Source of the DNA: Desulfuromonadaceae bacterium
GTDB lineage: Bacteria > Desulfobacterota > Desulfuromonadia > Geobacterales > Pseudopelobacteraceae
Direction of reading: 5' to 3'
DNA: 64,000 nucleotides
NCBI GenBank assembly: GCA_028712075.1
Contig: JAQTQX010000010.1
Coordinates: 62,001 to 126,000, forward strand
Positions 62,325-64,000 of the stretch are shown piece by piece. How positions within the stretch are numbered: the first letter of the stretch is position 1; every line of letters begins with the position of its first letter. The notes beneath the pieces were generated by a model, which did not search any database, was not told the origin of the DNA, and worked only from the letters and a program-made list of their open reading frames with translations. The position numbers were made by a program, and so were the translations under genes.

Positions 62325-64000
62325 ATGAAAATGAACGGTGCACGAATAATATTGGAATGCTTGAAGAAAGAGGGGGTTGATACTGTGTTCGGTTATCCGG
62401 GCGGTACTGTTATCAACCTGTATGACGCCCTCTTCGATTTTAAGGAAATTCGCCACATTCTGCCGCGCCACGAACAGGCCGGTACCCATGCAGCTGACGG
62501 TTATGCCCGCGCTACCGGAAGGGTTGGGGTAGCTATTGCCACATCAGGCCCCGGCGCGACCAATACCGTGACCGGCATTGCAACAGCTTACATGGATTCA
62601 ATCCCGATGGTTATTATCACCGGACAGGTACCGACGGCACTGATCGGCAATGACGCTTTTCAGGAGGTCGATATCATCGGCATCACCCGCCCCTGCACGA
62701 AGCACAGCTTTCTGATCCGCAACGTCGACGATATCGCCATTACCATGAAAAAGGCATTTTACCTGGCTCGCAGCGGACGTCCTGGCCCGGTTCTGGTCGA
62801 CTTCCCGAAAGACATCCAAATGGCGCAGGGTGAATTCCATTACCCAGAAACGGTTGAAATTCGCGGTTACAAACCGAATCTTTCCGGTCACCCCCGGCAG
62901 GTTGAAAAAGCGGTCGACATGATTCTCCAGTCAAAACGGCCGGTCATGTATGTCGGCGGCGGCGCAGTTCTTGGTGATGCTGCAGATCCACTTACCCAAT
63001 TGGCCCGCAAGCTCGCCGTACCTGTAACGACAACTCTGATGGGACTTGGGGCATTCCCGGAAAGTGATCTGCTATCGCTTGGCATGCTCGGCATGCACGG
63101 TGCCTACTGCGCCAACATGGCGATGACCCACAGTGACCTGATCATTGCCATCGGCGCCCGTTTCGACGACCGGGTTACCGGAAAACTCTCGACCTTCGCC
63201 CCGCACGCGAAGATCATTCATATTGATGTCGATCCGACTTCGATAAAAAAGAATGTCCCGGTTGATCTGCCGATTGTTGGCGACGTCAAGGATGTGTTGA
63301 TCAAGATGATCAAGCAGGTAGACAAAAAAAAGAACACGGTTGCAGAATTTGTGGCTGCTCTGACACCCTGGCATACTGACATTTCCGGTTGGAAGGACAA
63401 ACATCCTATCGGCTACAAACAGAGCAACACTATCATCAAACCGCAGTTCGTCATTCAAAAACTGCGTGAACTGTCTGACGATGATGCCATCATCTCCACC
63501 GACGTCGGCCAGCATCAGATGTGGACCGCCCAGTTTTTCCAATTCAACAAACCACGTACGCTGCTCACTTCCGGTGGGCTCGGCACCATGGGTTTCGGGT
63601 TACCATCGGCAATGGGCGCTCAGGCAGCGTTTCCGAATCGCCAGGTCATCACCATCTGCGGCGACGGAGGCATTCAGATGAACATTCAGGAAATGGCAAC
63701 ACTGGTACAGAACAAGCTTCCTGTTAAAATTGTCATTCTGAACAATAATTTCCTCGGCATGGTGCGCCAATGGCAGGAACTGTTCTTCGACAAACGCTAC
63801 TCATCCACCTGTATGGAGCTGCCTATCGACTACATCAAACTGGCAGATGCTTACGGGGCTAAAGGATTCCTTGCGACGAAACCAAGTGACGTTGAATCGG
63901 TCATCAAGAAGGGGTTTAAGGAAAAAGGGCCGGTAATCATGGAGTTCAAGATTGCCCGTGAAGAAAAAGTACTGCCGATGGTTCCTGCCGGGGCATCACT
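62325..64000 (+). CDS. ilvB: Acetolactate synthase large subunit, truncated by the window end
   Basis: Translation from ATG 62325: MKMNGARIILECLKKEGVDTVFGYPGGTVINLYDAL...LPRHEQAGTHAADGYARATGRVGVAIATSGPGATN; absent from the ORF track because it has no stop in the window. Confidence 0.96.
   Translation, partial: MKMNGARIILECLKKEGVDTVFGYPGGTVINLYDALFDFKEIRHILPRHEQAGTHAADGYARATGRVGVAIATSGPGATNTVTGIATAYMDSIPMVIITGQVPTALIGNDAFQEVDIIGITRPCTKHSFLIRNVDDIAITMKKAFYLARSGRPGPVLVDFPKDIQMAQGEFHYPETVEIRGYKPNLSGHPRQVEKAVDMILQSKRPVMYVGGGAVLGDAADPLTQLARKLAVPVTTTLMGLGAFPESDLLSLGMLGMHGAYCANMAMTHSDLIIAIGARFDDRVTGKLSTFAPHAKIIHIDVDPTSIKKNVPVDLPIVGDVKDVLIKMIKQVDKKKNTVAEFVAALTPWHTDISGWKDKHPIGYKQSNTIIKPQFVIQKLRELSDDDAIISTDVGQHQMWTAQFFQFNKPRTLLTSGGLGTMGFGLPSAMGAQAAFPNRQVITICGDGGIQMNIQEMATLVQNKLPVKIVILNNNFLGMVRQWQELFFDKRYSSTCMELPIDYIKLADAYGAKGFLATKPSDVESVIKKGFKEKGPVIMEFKIAREEKVLPMVPAGAS

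Noticed and set aside
1-64000. CRISPR arrays, transposases, integrases, toxin-antitoxin or defence cassettes
   Set aside because: None recognised on scanning both strands and the ORF track; gene order looks like core chromosome.

Overview
This is a mostly housekeeping chromosomal window, Geobacter/Desulfuromonadales-like judging by gene content and protein style (inference). From left to right it contains: (i) a co-oriented signalling block (EAL-HDOD protein, Cache chemoreceptor, CheB catalytic domain lacking a receiver, stand-alone receiver, soluble histidine kinase, large hybrid kinase); (ii) a short envelope/stress block (BON lipoprotein behind a sigma-54-like promoter, small membrane protein, PAP2 phosphatase, DUF3943 protein); (iii) a translation/RNA operon (rph-rdgB, truB, nrnA-like, rbfA, infB, YlxR-L7Ae fusion, nusA, rimP); (iv) tsaC-rsmA-tsaD-phoH-cysteine desulfurase; (v) class II ribonucleotide reductase behind a candidate NrdR double box, and tRNA-Asp(GTC); (vi) a two-component system plus bioA, glyA and rpiB; (vii) the fatty-acid operon (DUF177-rpmF-plsX-fabH-fabD-fabZ-fabG-acpP-fabF); (viii) malQ, ppx, ihf/HU and a TPR protein; (ix) queD-queE-hypothetical-rlmD-like; (x) metY, marR, yceI, yjbQ, pepN, a zinc-ribbon protein, DUF1456; and (xi) ilvD and a truncated ilvB. 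I see no CRISPR array, transposase, prophage or recognisable defence system. I do not see a clear new multi-gene system. The best leads are regulatory: terminators directly in front of rimP and bioA, the NrdR-like double box, the sigma-54 promoter, and the ilvD/ilvB inverted repeats. Two further leads are under-described gene neighbourhoods: the split-CheB phosphorelay and the hypothetical protein embedded in the queuosine genes. All calls were made by eye, without database searches.
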